From contig JAAEAF010014561.1 of the NCBI GenBank assembly GCA_011037195.1, positions 25,526 through 89,525 of the forward strand: a stretch of 64,000 bases of DNA, written 5' to 3'. The first letter of the stretch is position 1. The number at the start of each line of letters is the position of its first letter. This document shows, in pieces, positions 45,156-55,565 of this stretch. This DNA is from Triatoma infestans (Eukaryota > Arthropoda > Insecta > Hemiptera > Reduviidae). Both the position numbers and the translations under genes were made by a program. The notes beneath the pieces are model-generated. The model had not been told where the DNA came from and did no database searches. It worked only from the letters and a program-made list of their open reading frames with translations.

Positions 45156-46240
45156 AAACTTAATGTCAAAGGGGGCAGCTTAAAACTCCTTCAGTTAAAT
45201 TTCAACACCTTTCACTGGGCGGTTTTGAAATTAAAACTTAAGCGTTATGAGAACCTTGCAATTTAGACATGTTATGATGCCCTTATGAGTTTCGGTTTAA
45301 GGTTTAAATATGCCGACCCTGTATTTAAAAATATGCAATTTTTCAAAATTTGGGCCATAAAATTTCGACTTGGTAGACCAACTGAGGTCTATTCAAGATT
45401 TGATTACCAAAAAATAATAACAATTCAGGAGATCGCAGGTAGGATAAGCTGTAAGCATAAAAAAGAATTTGGAATTTTACAGAAGAAATGTCCCTGAACG
45501 CTTGCCGTACACTACGGGGGAGACAAATCCGTCCTAATCCATTTCTGGGATTGCCTGAGTATGGAAGATGAAAAATAGATTCAATACAATCAAAAAAATG
45601 GTCATTAGATAGGGAACCTGATCAGTCAAAGTCAAAGTCTTACTTACACCCTAAGTAAGTTTTGCCACCACTTTGTGTGGGATTGTTAGGGTATTTCTTC
45701 TAAGAACTGCTTCGCAACAATCGAAACCATTAATTCTATTAGATATTTCAGTTAGATGAACTGAAGTCGCCATCCAAATAACAAGACTTGCCTTTAACCA
45801 ATCGAAAAGGAATTATTTTCCAACATTATAATGTCCGACCTTACTCCTCTTGACAAACTAGGGAAAAGCTGGGGACATCCTTATTCATCCTCTGTATTCC
45901 CACTGATCTTGCTATATTAAAATTCCATCTGTTCAGCTCATTACAAAATCATTTAAATGAAAAATTATTTACAGTGAAGAAACAATAAAAAAAAACATTT
46001 AGATAAGTCCTGGAAATATCCAGATCTTGCCTGATCGTTGGAAAAAGGTTATGGAAAACGATGGGAATTATATCATAGATTGAATCAATATTTATTTTAA
46101 CATCAGAGACTTTTTATTCCATCTAACTATCACTATCAGAACTTTTCCCAGTGTCCCTACAAATATGGTTCCTCCATCTATTAAAGAGTAATTAAATATT
46201 TTAAAGATCTGATAGGATTAGAAAAACAAATGGCTTCATC
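45156..46240. other. Unassigned; possible decayed LINE
   Basis: Open frame 45285-45497 (RFKYADPVFKNMQFF, LGRPTEVYSRFDYQ) and neighbouring Leu/Lys-rich pieces look protein-derived but match no family I can name. Confidence 0.3.
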
Positions 46241-46575
46241 AATTCTTTGAATTTTTTTTTTTTCCTGCAGTTTCCCAATACAGAATATTTTTCATTTTAC
46301 GCGAATTTCTTTAAACTTAATATATACGTAATATTATAATCCTATCAATTTTATTATAAACATCTAAAAATTGAGTTTACAAGATTCTGGACATGCAGAT
46401 TCGTTAGGCTTCCCTCTGCAGTGCAATCATTGCAACTGCAAGTGCCACTATCTGCTAGGTTTTAAAGGAATTAAAAATTTTAAAAAAAAAAGAAAGTTTT
46501 TTAAGAAAAGTTGTCAAACAGTACTGGAAGAAATTTGGTGAGAGAATGTCGTGTGAGTATTTCACACTTTGGTTT
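46241..46575 (+). repeat. Z repeat, 3' fragment
   Basis: Ends with GAGAATGTCGTGTGAGTATT and TTCACAC, as in other Z 3' ends. Confidence 0.5.
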
Positions 46576-46889
46576 CTGTTATTTGAAGACGGTGTTGGTG
46601 AAGAAGTGAATGAAGATGTTATAAGGCTAGCGAAATGCGCATGTCTTCTATATTATTAGGGTTACAAATGGAGGGGGAAATAACTTTTTGCTTAGTAAAA
46701 ACGTTGTTGATTAAAAGACAACCCAAGATGATTACTTGGCCAACAGTATTTTTTTTTTTTTTTGGAAAATGACAAAGAGAAACTTTATATAAAGAATTAT
46801 TAAACTGGGTCCTCGTCTAAATTGTGCATTTCAAATGTTCAGTAGAAACATTTTCTACAAATTAGGTTTTCCTCTTTTTTATTTATTTT

Positions 46890-46970
46890 ACTACTGAGTT
46901 TGAGTTTGAAATTGAGTTTTCACTGAAACATGTGTTTGGAGATCCCCTAAGTGATAGGAGAAAGTTAGGA
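46890..46970 (+). repeat. Z repeat, 5' fragment
   Basis: AAATTGAGTTTTCACTG and TGTTTGGAGATCCCCTAAG match the Z leader; it is then cut by a LINE. Confidence 0.5.
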
Positions 46971-47275
46971 TAATCTCTGAATATCAAGCTGCATTGAATC
47001 AAGCTTTGAATAAGCCATGCTAGAGCTCTGAATTAGTGGGTGAATGTAGGAGAAGATTTAATGGCCTCGCTCAGAAGAGCATGGTAAAGCTGTTCAGGTT
47101 AGCCGAACATGCTGGTATAGAAAAGGCGGAAGATTGTCTAAGATGGGATCCACATTACCATTTTGTGGTCCTGAACCAGCAGTAGCCGTGTCACTAAAGC
47201 AATTTTGCGAAAGAGAAGTTAAAGAATGGAAGAAAAAGAATTTGGAAAAGAACTGGAGGGACAAGGAGGGATACA
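46971..47275 (+). pseudogene. LINE RNase H fragment (I/R1-like)
   Basis: Reads YQAALNQALNKPC, SELVGECRRRFNGLA and AEHAGIEKAEDC, clearly parallel to the intact version at 52381. It has stops and frameshifts. Its 3' end is separated by a ~720-bp insertion and resumes at 47995. Confidence 0.7.
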
Positions 47276-47994
47276 CGATTTATATCCATGTAACATGATT
47301 TATATTGGAGGGGGTAAATTAAATATGTTAATAATTAATTAATTATTACAATTTATATTTGGATCTTCTCAAAAGGGATCTCGTGAGGTCTGTGTTTATC
47401 TGAACAGAAGAGGGATAATAAATACACAGATGAATAACTCAAGTAGAAATATATATTATTCAAATAAATAAATAGTTAAAATATAAACATTAGTAATATA
47501 AGTTAGTAACATTAGTTACATTAGATACATTTTGGAGGAATTGAAACTTACAAATTACTGGAATCTCCGATTTGAAGGTTGGGCCTTAATCTCTTGACTA
47601 TGAACACACTTCTTTTCTTAACTAGAAAAATTTGATCTATATATTTCCTCCCTCCACTGAAGAGTAGAAGGAAAGGTAATTCTCTTTTAGTGAACCAAAG
47701 GTATTGTACCTTTCTAAATGTTACTTATTGCTTCACCCAACCTTCGTAAAAACCCAATCTTGAGGTTAATATATTTCACTCAATATAAAATCATGATTTA
47801 CATACTTTTTATTATTATTTTTTCTCCCAATGAGCTGCACATTACACCAGGCTAAAAGATTTATCAAAGATATTCGTAACTGGATACGCTTAGGAAACCA
47901 GTCATTTACATAAAACTAAGCAGGACGTCTAGTGTTTTATGAACTTTATGGCTGAATTGTGACGATGGAATTAGAGGAACGGTCTGATACTATC
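47276..47994. other. Unidentified insertion splitting a LINE
   Basis: AT-rich DNA of about 720 bp between two halves of one LINE remnant. No TIR, LTR or reading frame could be recognised. Confidence 0.45.
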
Positions 47995-48222
47995 TAGGTC
48001 AGTGTTTCCGTTTCGCCAATGCTATATGTTTCGCATATTTGGGAGGGCAGCACTCTCAAGGGAGTGCTTGAAAATAACTTTAAGAAATTGAAGTCAGATC
48101 GGTAGATTGCTGGGGGGAGAGTTTTTTATTGTGTGTATGTGTGTGTGCGCGGGGGAGGGGATGAAAGTCATATTGGCTTAGGTCCTGCGCCTTCGGCAAC
48201 CATTATTATTAATAACAATAAA
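47995..48222 (+). pseudogene. LINE 3' end (I/R1-like)
   Basis: CGTTTCGCCAATGCTATATG, CATATTTGGGAGGGCAGCAC and GGCTTAGGTCCTGCGCC match the 3' end of the LINE at 52381-53113; an AATAATAA-rich tail follows. Confidence 0.7.
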
Positions 48223-49104
48223 TTAAATATTCTGGAGGCTTCTGCTGGATTTGCGAAGATACTTTTAACTCTCAGTTTTACTTCAGTATAATATACGATT
48301 CCATCAGTTTAATAACATTAATATCATTTGTTAAATATTCCACTTTACAGAAAGTTGTCTATTATAATTGTGGGAATTTCGGTGAAAGAAAGCTGTGTGC
48401 TTGTGATTGTTTGACCAGACTTTTTAGCTTAGCGTTAGGTTGTGCTATAGACTAAATCATTAATTAAATTTGGAATTCAATGGCTTGAAAATATATTCTT
48501 TTATGACAAAATATATTCTCTCTGAACAACTCGAAATGTCTCAGAAACAAATTGTACCGACTAAAAATGTTAGTCATTATTATGTGAAGAACCTACATAC
48601 AGTAAGTTTAAAACAAATCGACAGCCCAGTTTTTAGAGAAAAGCAAAAGAATAGAAAATAACCGTTCAATTAAATATCGTTTCTGGTTAAGTGATAGCTC
48701 GATATTTGGTATTGTATTTTTTTGTGGGATTCCCATATGGTATAATTAAGTTTGAACTATCCCATACAATATAATTAAGTATGAGCTATAGAAATTTTTT
48801 TCATAATAGCCTGCCCATATTTAGAATTTCTTGATGAACAGTATGAGATCATCGGTCTGAGGTACAGTCAGAGCACGCGCCCAGATCAGAAGGAATATGG
48901 GGTGGAGCCGCTAAGTCTGTGATGACTAAGTTCGTAAGTTTTAAGAATGGGATTGTTCCTATAATTTTAAATGAAAATATAAGCGAGCTAAAATTTGAAC
49001 TATGGATTAAATTGTACTGAATAATTATTAATGATTATGAATTTTTTGTTTATGAATGCTGACAAAAAATAATTGTGGCAACCCATTTGATTGTAAACAA
49101 AATT
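48223..49104. other. AT-rich DNA with a diverged Z tail
   Basis: Bases 48240-48425 resemble a Z 3' end. A near-duplicate CCCATA..GGTATAATTAAGT lies at about 48730 and 48770. Nothing else. Confidence 0.4.
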
Positions 49105-49243
49105 GTGTAACCCAGATTATATTATGCTTATATATCTGGATGTGTCCGCAATGCTGGATAACATCTGGTATTTTATCCACAGTAGCATGCATATTCCTTC
49201 CATTTTGTTCCTGACCGGTATCGGATTTTCATCCATCGTCAGT
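49105..49243 (-). ncRNA. PLE-type hammerhead ribozyme, family B copy 2
   Basis: On the minus strand: CTGACGA (49242-49236), stem II GGAT-GAAA-ATCC, then GATA in place of GAAA, the perfect stem III palindrome ACCGGT and C17. The A14-to-U change should abolish cleavage. The downstream GCATGCTACTGTGGATAAAAT and CCAGCATTGCGGACACA tail is preserved. Confidence 0.68.
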
Positions 49244-49497
49244 GCAAATTCACCAAGTTCGTGTAGAGAGTTCACTTCAACGTAATATTTCTGTTACATT
49301 CACACTTGATGGTTTGTTGGTTGTATATATGTGGGGAAGTTATAAGGTTATGTTACTATGTGTGTTGTGTAATGATAGTAACATAACCTTATAACCATCC
49401 CACATAATACTACCAAACAAACCAACAAGTGTGAGTGTAACAGAAACACTAAGTTGAAGTGAACTCTCCACACAAACTTGGTGAATTTGCTCATTCA
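49243..49497. repeat. Inverted repeat joined to the family B hammerhead
   Basis: Left arm 49243-49357 and right arm 49376-49497 are reverse complements (CACCAAGTTCGTGTAGAGAG, TTATAAGGTTATGTTACTA) around an 18-bp spacer. The left arm abuts a hammerhead; the right arm stops at AATTTGCT, just where its hammerhead would begin. Confidence 0.8.
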
Positions 49498-49805
49498 GTT
49501 TATTCCATAGACCTACAAAGTTTGCAACAGGGGGTTATCTATTGGAATCCATGGACTGTGGAAACATCACAAAGTTCTTCCAATCAAAAACTAAAAATCC
49601 CATCGTAGTCCCATTCCACTTGCTTATTTGCAGATAAGACATCCTTTTATCTTTGACTATGGCACACCGAAATTCCTTATCTTCGAACATAGCTCTGGGA
49701 TGTCCAAGTCAACAGCTTTTGAGGCCATTGAAAAATGACAAGATAAAGAAGCACTTTCTCTCCACATCAGTGGAAATGTGATAGGACTAGGTTCTCTAAG
49801 TAACT

Positions 49806-50603
49806 GTAATGGATACAAGAAATATAAAAATATATTTAATTTGAAAAAAATCAAAATTATGAAAATATGTGACATTCCCTTGCAAAGGACATTTCTGGTA
49901 GAAGACCACTATTGTCTTTTAGAGTTCATGAACTTGATAGCATTGTGTACCCCTTCTTCTCACAGGGGAAGATTTGAAATAACAATTAGAAGACTTTCCT
50001 TCAGTATAGTTGGTTGTAGACACCGAAGCAGAACACTTGTTTCTCGTTCTCTTAGCATCAGTGCATATTAATAAGTTAATAATTTCCTTGCAAATAACTT
50101 TTAGTTATTATTTCAATAGAATATATTTATTGTTAGCAAGAAAAAATAAGAAATGTGTTTGGTGTGATGTGTTGTTGTACGTTGTAGTGGTAGCTTGTGT
50201 AGCACGAGCGGGTTAGTAAAAGGGCTTGTAAGTATATATGTTTAAGTGAGTGAAGTATCAGAAATAAGAAAGTAGTTTACCATTGCTAACAATAAATACA
50301 TTCTATTGAAATAATAACTACAAGTTATTTGCAAGGAAATTATTAACTTATTATTATGCATTGATGCTAAAAGAGCGAAAAACAAGTGTTCTGCTTCGGT
50401 GTCTACAACCAACTATATTGAAGGAATGCCTTCTATTGTTATCAGTGAGAAGAAGGGGTAGTCAATGCTATCAAGTTCATGAAGTCTAAAAGACAATAGT
50501 GGTCTTCTACCTGAAATGCCCTTTTGCAAGGGAATGTCACATATTTTCATAATTTTGATTTTTTTCAAACTAAATATATTTTTATATTTCTTGCATCCAT
50601 CAC
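49806..50603. mobile_element. Foldback element 1 (798 bp)
   Basis: Arms 49806-50142 and 50285-50603 are reverse complements with modest divergence. The outer ends are GTAATGGATACAAGAAA and its inverse (consensus GTGATGGATGCAAGAAA). Flanks are gtaact / ataact, a 6-bp duplication with one change. The central ~140 bp contains GTAGCTTGTGTAGCACGAGC. No transposase; non-autonomous. Confidence 0.78.
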
Positions 50604-50882
50604 ATAACTCTTGGAGAGCCTACTATGCTCACGCACACTGAACCTTTTTGGGAAAGGGAAAAAAGTTAGTTAAGGAGACGATCTGATGGAAAGGTCTGCC
50701 TCTTTACGAAATATTACCACAAAATGGACTCCCAACAGATCAGTAAATTCCACTTCAAGGTCGTGGATTTCGAAACTGAAAATTTCTGGCAGAATTCTCT
50801 GGAAATGTCAATCGGGAAATCAAATTTGCGCTACCTACTATCCTTCGTTTTTAACTTATGTTGTCAAAAACAAAAACAAAAA

Positions 50883-50980
50883 ACAATGTAGTGGTAGCTT
50901 GTGCAGCACGAGCGGTTTAGAAAAGGGCTAGTAAGTATTTATGTTTAAGTGAGTGAAGTATCAGAAATAAGAAAAAGAAA
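50883..50980 (+). repeat. Copy of the foldback central segment
   Basis: GTAGTGGTAGCTTGTGCAGC through AGTGAGTGAAGTATCAGAAA repeats the loop of foldback element 1 in the same orientation; arms are absent. Confidence 0.7.
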
Positions 50981-51490
50981 GTCCAAATTGCTTCATACTG
51001 AGGAGTAAAATGAATCTTTGATTTATTTCAATTCATCCACTTAGAACTGAATGGACAACTATCAATTCAACACATTTCAACAGGTATAATTTCACTAATT
51101 TTACAACATCTTTATTAAATCATATTAATTAAATAATAAAGAGTTATTACCGAGAATAATAAGATAATCCAAAAAGTCATTAATATTATAAATAAAAAAA
51201 AAAATATCCGATACAATACACACCAAATAAAAAAATCATTTGAAATATAAATGACACCGTCATTCACATCAGGTTAGTCAATAAATCTAGTGAATAAAAA
51301 CTGAATTATATTCATATATGACACCTGCATATTAATAATCTTTCCCTATACTTCTATTCACATCAAACTGATGGAATTTGTATGTATTTTTTCCTGTTGT
51401 ATTTATTAAAAAAAAAAAGAAATAAAGTTATGAAATATACATAAGTTTTTCTCTCACTACTCACGGTCCGAATTGTAAAATTTTCTTAAT
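50981..51490. other. AT-rich DNA, nothing recognised
   Basis: No open frame or repeat match. Confidence 0.4.
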
Positions 51491-51499
51491 GGTTGCATT

Positions 51500-51880
51500 A
51501 TTTATTTTCCCTTACTCTGTAATCGTACCAAAATTTCTAAATTGAATTTTCACCAAAAACAGATGTTTTGATGTCTTCTGAGTCCGGAAAAATTAGCCCC
51601 TCTCTCACTTCTGCCTCTCTTCTCTCACTCTGTGCATCTGCGTAAATATATCTAAACAGAATCCCTTTAAAAATCAAAAAAATCATAGAAAAGGGTCAAA
51701 CCTGATATTCCCCTTTAGATACATCCATAATCATATCTGACAATAAATTCTTCGTCAAAATCCATTAACTATGGAAGTAGTGCGATTTTATCGGATGCTT
51801 ATTTTTTTTTTCAGTTTCTCGTGATTTCGCAAGTTTCCCGAGAGTTTTTATCGCATTCCAAGTTCTCTCGCACAATATTG
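51500..51880 (+). repeat. Z repeat, 5' part
   Basis: TACTCTGTAATCGTACCAAA, TTGAATTTTCACCAAAAACA and CTGATATTCCCCTTTAGATA leader motifs. Confidence 0.55.
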
Positions 51881-51949
51881 ATTTATCTCCGTACACTTGA
51901 ATTGCGTTCCATTGTCCCGTGATGTAGCCCTTGCAGTAGTTCAAACATG

Positions 51950-52075
51950 GAGAAGAATTATTGTGATTGGTTCCGCAGAGCTGGAAAGCATTAGAGATAT
52001 TTTCCGTGATAGCCTGCTTCTTTTTTTTTTGTCATCGACCGGTTTAGGGCGTTCGCCCATCATCAGGATGCTTTT
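51950..52075 (-). ncRNA. PLE-type hammerhead ribozyme, family A copy 2
   Basis: Minus strand: stem I GCATC/GATG, intact CTGATGA (52066-52060), stem II GGGCGAACGCCC, then TAAA in place of GAAA (G12 changed), a perfect ACCGGT stem III and C17 at 52037. The G12 change should inactivate it. The downstream GAAGCAGGCTATCACGGAAA tail matches 53990-54020. Confidence 0.68.
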
Positions 52076-52082
52076 TGCCAAA

Positions 52083-52330
52083 CAGGGTCTAGAAGGCCGA
52101 GGTGCTCATGGTGTAGAGAAAGACTGACTATCTTTCACATATTGGAAGGATGTCAAGCAATGCGACACTATAGGGAACACGCAGGCCTGCCATATAATTT
52201 GCGCGCAGTGTTGGTACAAGGGTCTTCGGATAAAAAAAATGAGGCTATTTGGTTTTTTTGAAAAGTATTGGATATTACTATAAAGTCTATGCTAGGTTTA
52301 ATAAAATGGGAGAGGACTATCGAGAACTCT
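52083..52330 (+). pseudogene. LINE 3'-end fragment with zinc knuckle
   Basis: Across frames: CSWCRE, HILEGCQAMRHYREHAGLPYN. This is the CxxC...H....C knuckle of LINE C-termini. It lies directly beside the family A hammerhead. Confidence 0.55.
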
Positions 52331-52380
52331 CCCCTCTATGTGAATGTAGTTTGTAGTATTTATTAGTATGTATGTATTTA

Positions 52381-53113
52381 AGGAAGTGCGGATCTTCTCC
52401 GATAGTCAAGCCGCACTAAGGGCTTTGAGTAAGCCTTGGTGGAGTTCGAAATTAGTGGGAGAATGTAGGAGAAGGCTTAACGCTTTGGCTCGGAGGGGTA
52501 AGGTGCATCTCTATTGGATACCCGGACATGCGGGAATAGAAGGCAATGAGAGGGCGGATCAGCTGGCCAGGGAGGGTTCATCATTACCATTTTGTGGTCC
52601 TGGCCGTTACAAAGACGTTTCGCGACAAACAGATTAGACTTTGGGAGACGAGAGCTTTGGAGAAATGCTGGGGGGACACGCAGGGAAATAAGCAGGTATT
52701 ATAAAGGCAAGTAAGCAGAGAATTTCGGAGTATCTCCTGTCTCTTAGTAGGACGGGTTTGAGAACCTTGGTAGGGACAGTGACTGGACACACTTGGGTGT
52801 CCAGTCACTTGTTTAACATAGGGAGGACGCGGAGTCCCATTTGTCAGAACTGTGATGGCGGAGTTAGGGAAACGGTGTATCACTACTTATGTCGGGGGTG
52901 TCCCCGTTTCGCTGAAACTAGGTTTCGTATATTTGGGAGGACACCACTACCGCAGGATTGCCTGGGCGAGTTGGAGTTTAGGGATATCTGGGGATACTGC
53001 AGATTAACCGGTAAGTACCGGGGGAGATTAATTAAGGGGTTACGGGGGGTATCGGGGGGATGAGAGCCACTTAGGCTTAGGTCCCGCGCCTTTGGGTACC
53101 CGTTTTGATAATA
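52381..53113 (+). mobile_element. 5'-truncated LINE (I/R1-like), 13-bp target duplication
   Basis: Flanked by ATGTATGTATTTA at 52368-52380 and 53114-53126. It begins inside RNase H (RIFSDSQAALRALS, GKVHLYWIPGHAGIEGNERA, DQLAREGSSLPFCGP), with the catalytic DSQA aspartate visible. A frameshift follows near 52605. The C-terminal region continues (RTLVGTVTGHTWVSSHLFNIG, then CQNCDGGVRETVYHYLCRGC). The 3' end is TAGGTCCCGCGCC and a short (TAA) tail. It is the best copy of the family here. Confidence 0.88.
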
Positions 53114-53126
53114 ATGTATGTATTTA

Positions 53127-53784
53127 TTAGTACGATCGTATTTATTAGTGTGCATGTATTTACTGGCGCAAATGACTGTGAATGAGTGTAAATAGTGGAT
53201 ATATTGTTTAGATTTAATTCATTTAGGGGTGTAGGAATATTTATAAGAGTACTACACCCAAAATAGATTTAGGAAACTTTAACGGAGAAGAAAATTTATA
53301 AAAGTATTTCCGCAACACGCAAATAGCCTTTAGAAAAGAAGAAAAGAAAATATAAAATGAAAAAGAGTTTAGTCTATCTGATAGTAAGTTTAAGAAAATA
53401 TGAATAAAAAAGTGAAATACAATAAAAAAAGCAGTGTAGATAAGAAACTCAATTAGAGTTTTACCAATAAACTTATTTATCAGTAAGAATACACCATCCA
53501 AATGATTTTTTAATAAAGGGATGGCTCAATCAAGATATCCGCACTCCCCCTCGTCGACCGGTTCGATGACGTAAGAGGGGATGCGTCGAACTGTGATCTA
53601 AACTGGAAGCAGCACCTACCTTGCTAAACAAGGTATTGCGTTGGTTGACATAAGGTTATGAAGAACAGTGCTATCCCAGCTTTTGAGGACAAAGTTAGAG
53701 AAGAAACTGTGTGAGAGGCGCTAATCACCAATGCTGTTGATGCGCCGGAAACAAAACATAGATCTGCACAGAGAAAAATTTAGT
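53127..53784. other. Unassigned DNA
   Basis: Bases 53540-53770 are GC-richer (GTCGACCGGTTCGATGACG, GCGCCGGAAAC) but no product is recognised. Confidence 0.35.
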
Positions 53785-53895
53785 TGATACACTCAAACCT
53801 GTTATTCTCGTTTAGATACATCCATATCATATCTGACAATAAATTCTTCGTCAAAATCGAAGGCTTATTTATTTCAGTTTCTCGCGATAGTGTGA
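53785..53895 (+). repeat. Z repeat leader fragment
   Basis: TCGTTTAGATACATCC and GACAATAAATTCTTCGTC match 51710-51770. Confidence 0.55.
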
Positions 53896-53899
53896 ATCA

Positions 53900-54035
53900 A
53901 ATAAACTTGCTTTGTGCAAATCTATGTTATCATACTGTTTGACAAAAAACATCCTAATGATGGGCGAACGCCCGAAACCGGTCGATGACCATAAAAAGAA
54001 GCAGGCTATCATGGAAAATATCTCTGATGGAGAAT
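53900..54035 (+). ncRNA. PLE-type hammerhead ribozyme, family A copy 3
   Basis: Stem I CATC (53950-53953)/GATG (53984-53987); CTAATGA (one change, G5 to A); a strong stem II GGGCG-AA-CGCCC; GAAA (53974-53977); perfect ACCGGT stem III; C17 at 53983. Only G5 departs from the consensus, but G5 is essential in known hammerheads. Confidence 0.7.
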
Positions 54036-54387
54036 AATTGTTTTAAACACAGGACGGACTGGATAATATTTATTTATTTTTACTGAATATATTTCAACCC
54101 CGTTTGCTATAGGCATTTCTCAGTAAGTAACTAGGAAATAATACTTCATCATGGATAATACTTCCTGCATAGTCCGCATTTACGCTTTCCATCGGCTCAC
54201 TTAGGATTCCCATTCGGCCACCCAGTTTTCGGTGGATTGTTTCTTGTTCATTGGCAACCAAAACAATTATCCACAACTCTCTGTAAATCTGTAATCACGA
54301 TTCTGGGAGATGTTTGGTCTTCTTAATGCCTTGATGGCTTTCATGAACCTCGTTAAGAACTCTTGCACTTAGAGAAGATGGATTATG

Positions 54388-54470
54388 TAACATTTTGGTA
54401 TTTTATCCGTCGTAGCATGCATATTGTTTTTGTTCCTGACCGGTTTCGGATTTTCATCTATCGTCAGAGC
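54388..54470 (-). ncRNA. PLE-type hammerhead ribozyme, family B copy 3 (core intact)
   Basis: Minus strand: CTGACGA (54467-54461), stem II AGAT-GAAA-ATCC (one A.C mismatch at the base), GAAA (54447-54444), perfect ACCGGT stem III and C17 at 54438. Stem I pairs CT with AG, plus TT/AA across a mismatch. All conserved core nucleotides are present. The AGGAACAAAAACAATATGCA tail follows. Confidence 0.75.
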
Positions 54471-54544
54471 AAATTTACCAAGTTCGTGTAGAGAATTCAC
54501 TTCAACGTTATGTTTCTGTTACACTCACAGTTGTTGGTTCAATT

Positions 54545-54662
54545 AAATTTGCTCTGACGATGGGTGAAAATCCGAAATCGGTCAGGAACAAAAACAACTA
54601 TGCATGCTACGACGGATAAAATACCAGATATTATCCAGCATTGCGGACACACCCACATTTTC
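54545..54662 (+). ncRNA. PLE-type hammerhead ribozyme, family B copy 4 (core intact)
   Basis: CTGACGA (54554-54560), a U, stem II GGGT-GAAA-ATCC (all four pairs possible), GAAA (54574-54577), stem III ATCGGT and C17 at 54583. It is followed by the family tail AGGAACAAAA...GCATGCTACGACGG...CCAGCATTGCGGACAC...CATTTTCAA, ending at the same point as the 19980 fragment. It faces copy 3 across a ~85-bp spacer. Confidence 0.75.
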
Positions 54663-54699
54663 AACATATAACATTTTTTCCTTAAGAAAAGGCAACCAT

Positions 54700-55450
54700 T
54701 GTGCAAGGAAAATCATTGTTGTTTGGTGACCTTCCTCTATGTCCTATAATTAAATGTTCTATGCTGCTATCTTGTGCAGTCTGCTCGGTTAATTCTTTGC
54801 CAGTCACAGCAAGTATGTATATCCGTATGTATCACACGAATAGACTTTTCTTTTTTGTGCTTCTTGAAAGCGCATCCGCATTCCCACAGGAGATTATGTG
54901 GCGGAGTACTACTTCTGATCGATTTCTTCTCTATAGAGTGCTAATCGTTAAAAATTTCATTTATGTAAAGGAGTGCCTACTTGACAATATAAAGATTGAA
55001 GATCTATAATGGTTCTTCTGATTTAAAAGGGAGCTTGCATAATTAAATTAAAGGCCTTGGATAGAAACGTTAATGAAAAATGTTCTTTTTGCTCTAATGA
55101 TGTTCGTGAGGATTTATACCATTTGCTTGGAGAATTGGTGAGGGAGTCCTACCTCTCCTGGGTGGAAATATTACATTTTTTAAGTGGAAATTGTTCTGTC
55201 TACTGTTGATTTTTTGTTTTGTTTATGTAGTGTGTATAATTTTATTATAATTTTTTATCTTTGTATATAGTTTATTGCTTATTTTTTTGTTTTATTTTCT
55301 AAATGATTTATTACATTCAATTACATTAAACATTTATTATCCTTACAACTACTTTTTGTATTTAACAATTTTTCTTTCTTTTTCAAATCGTTTTTCAGTA
55401 AACTCAAGTAAATGGCTTAGACCATGTTTTCAATAAATTTAATTTTCATT
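54700..55450 (+). pseudogene. Possible LINE 3' end
   Basis: At about 55050-55180 the translation KCSFCSNDVREDLYHLL has a CxxC...H knuckle as in LINE C-termini. The T-rich sequence after it resembles the 3' UTR at 23800-24000. Upstream frame 54701-55009 is open but unrecognised. Confidence 0.35.
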
Positions 55451-55479
55451 TTCATTATTGTATTATTCTTAACAAAGAA

Positions 55480-55565
55480 TGTGCCTACAATGAAAATCAA
55501 TTTCAAAAGTTTGACACGATTGCATTACTTCCTCTTACTAGGGGAGTAAGAGAAAGTAGAAAACA
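55480..55565 (-). repeat. Z repeat, 5' end fragment
   Basis: TGACACGATTGCATTACTTC then GGGGAGTAAGAGAAAGTAG: the Z start in reverse. Confidence 0.6.

Noticed and set aside
51897..52127. 76-codon plus frame
   Set aside because: Antisense of a family A hammerhead region joined to a LINE end; accidental.
53564..53580. Hammerhead-like GACCGGTTCGATGACG near 53555
   Set aside because: It has the stem III/stem I-like ACCGGTTCGATGAC string but no CTGANGA box or stem II nearby on either strand.
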